This document shows, piece after piece, positions 14,104-14,955 of a stretch of 14,955 nt of DNA; position 1 is the stretch's first letter; the number at the start of each line of letters is the position of its first letter. The notes below the pieces were generated by a model. That model made no database searches, was not told where the DNA came from, and saw only the letters and a list, made by a program, of their open reading frames with translations. The DNA lies in assembly GCA_029259835.1 (NCBI GenBank), contig JAJDEL010000600.1, positions 1-14,955 on the forward strand, read 5' to 3'. The DNA is from Planctomicrobium sp. (GTDB taxonomy: Bacteria; Planctomycetota; Planctomycetia; Planctomycetales; Planctomycetaceae). The translations under genes and the position numbers were made by a program.

Positions 14104-14955
14104 ATGCCAGTGAAACAATTCCCCCGCTGCCTGACCATGGTCTGCATGAGTGTCCTCTCAATCACGACGCCTGCGATTTCTCAGGTTGAAAACTCCAAAT
14201 TCGGTCAGAAAGATTCGTTTCGGCAGCTCGATGAGCATTTGCCAACGCCCACGGAGTCTCGCTTAGGCTCTGGAGCACCTGGCCCGCAATACTGGCAGCA
14301 ACGGGCGAATTATGTGATTGATGTGAACATCGATGACGAGAAACAACACCTCACCGGCACTGAGAAGGTGACGTACTTCAACCACTCCCCGCATACGCTC
14401 AGATACCTGTGGCTACAACTCGATGCGAACATTTTCGCGCCTGATTCCGATTCCGCACTGACATCAACAGCTCCGTCTATGAACCGGGTCTCGACCGATG
14501 GTTTGAAACGTCTTCGCGCTCGGCAAACGTTTGATGGCTCGATGACCGTCACAAAATTGGTCGATTCCGACGACAAACCGCTTAAGTACACGATCGTTAA
14601 GACAATGATGCGAATCGATTTGTCGACACCTCTGAAACCGAAGGAATCGTTTCAATTTCAAATCGATTGGAATTATGCGATCAACAACAGCAAGCTTGTG
14701 CCTGGGCGAACTGGTTATGAGTTCTTCGAGAAAGATGGCAATTCGATTTACGAAATCGCTCACTGGTATCCACGTCTGGTTGCCTACACCGACTACACCG
14801 GCTGGCAGCACAAACAATTTCTTGGTCGTGGAGAATTCACGTTAGAACTCGGCGACTATCTGCTTCGGATCAACGCTCCGAACGACCACATTGTCTCGGC
14901 TTCTGGCGTATTGCAGAATTCGAATGATGTTCTAACTCAGCCGCAACGTGAACGT
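14104..14955 (+). CDS. M1-family metallopeptidase, N-terminal part, cut by the window end
   Basis: An open frame of 284 codons runs off the right edge without a stop. From the ATG at 14104 it opens with a basic then hydrophobic leader ending near ISQVEN (about residues 1-26), a probable signal peptide. An in-frame ATG at 14083, directly after a TGA, would add seven residues and is the alternative start. The region from about 60 on matches the N-terminal beta domain of M1 (aminopeptidase N-like) peptidases: QYWQQRANYVIDVNIDD, LTGTEKVTYFNHSPHTLRYLWLQLDANIF, and later YEIAHWYPRLVAYTD. The catalytic GxMEN and HExxH elements would lie beyond the edge, so activity cannot be judged. It would be an exported zinc aminopeptidase. 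The 278-base gap upstream holds nothing I recognise. Confidence 0.8.
   Translation, partial: MPVKQFPRCLTMVCMSVLSITTPAISQVENSKFGQKDSFRQLDEHLPTPTESRLGSGAPGPQYWQQRANYVIDVNIDDEKQHLTGTEKVTYFNHSPHTLRYLWLQLDANIFAPDSDSALTSTAPSMNRVSTDGLKRLRARQTFDGSMTVTKLVDSDDKPLKYTIVKTMMRIDLSTPLKPKESFQFQIDWNYAINNSKLVPGRTGYEFFEKDGNSIYEIAHWYPRLVAYTDYTGWQHKQFLGRGEFTLELGDYLLRINAPNDHIVSASGVLQNSNDVLTQPQRER

Overview
The window looks like chromosomal DNA from a planctomycete (class Planctomycetia, probably Planctomycetales). The basis is recognition of lineage-typical proteins rather than any database search. These are a very long PQQ-like beta-propeller protein with a LamG domain, a CNIPVFRYALERW-type secreted protein, a short secreted protein with the FRDGFKAGY/CPPAIPPRFYW pattern, and a Wza-like export lipoprotein. 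Long AT-richer intergenic gaps and dispersed palindromic repeats fit the same picture. I see no rRNA, tRNA, CRISPR array, integrase or transposase.

Layout. (i) 1-4745, plus strand: the 3' part of a giant PQQ-propeller/LamG protein that enters from the left edge, followed one base later by a membrane-anchored secreted protein. (ii) 5062-9350, plus strand: a molybdate/tungstate-type ABC importer locus. It encodes a substrate-binding protein made of two tandem ModA-like domains, a ModB-like permease, an ABC ATPase whose C-terminus is a complete MoaD/ThiS-like sulfur-carrier domain ending in Gly-Gly, and a ThiF/MoeB/HesA-like protein. (iii) 9643-10866, plus strand: argG. (iv) 10924-13825: a minus-strand Wza-like polysaccharide export lipoprotein, divergent from a plus-strand specialised NusG paralogue (NGN plus KOW), which converges on a minus-strand small secreted protein. 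(v) 14104 to the right edge, plus strand: the N-terminal part of an M1-family metallopeptidase, cut by the window end.

How the genes work together. The most notable unit is the importer locus. The ATPase carries MoaD, the carrier that donates sulfur when the molybdopterin dithiolene is made, where the regulatory TOBE domain of ModC would normally sit. The next gene encodes a relative of the enzyme that activates MoaD by adenylating its Gly-Gly end. Uptake of the oxyanion and the sulfur-carrier step of cofactor synthesis are therefore genetically joined, and in one case covalently fused. A well-placed Shine-Dalgarno sequence in front of an internal ATG suggests that free MoaD may also be made. 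The ThiF-like partner departs from the MoeB consensus at several nucleotide-binding positions, so its chemistry is open. A long palindromic repeat lies in each of the two gaps flanking the binding-protein gene. The export lipoprotein and the NusG paralogue share a 359-base divergent control region with a good sigma-70-type promoter and an 8-base inverted repeat across it, consistent with exopolysaccharide control.
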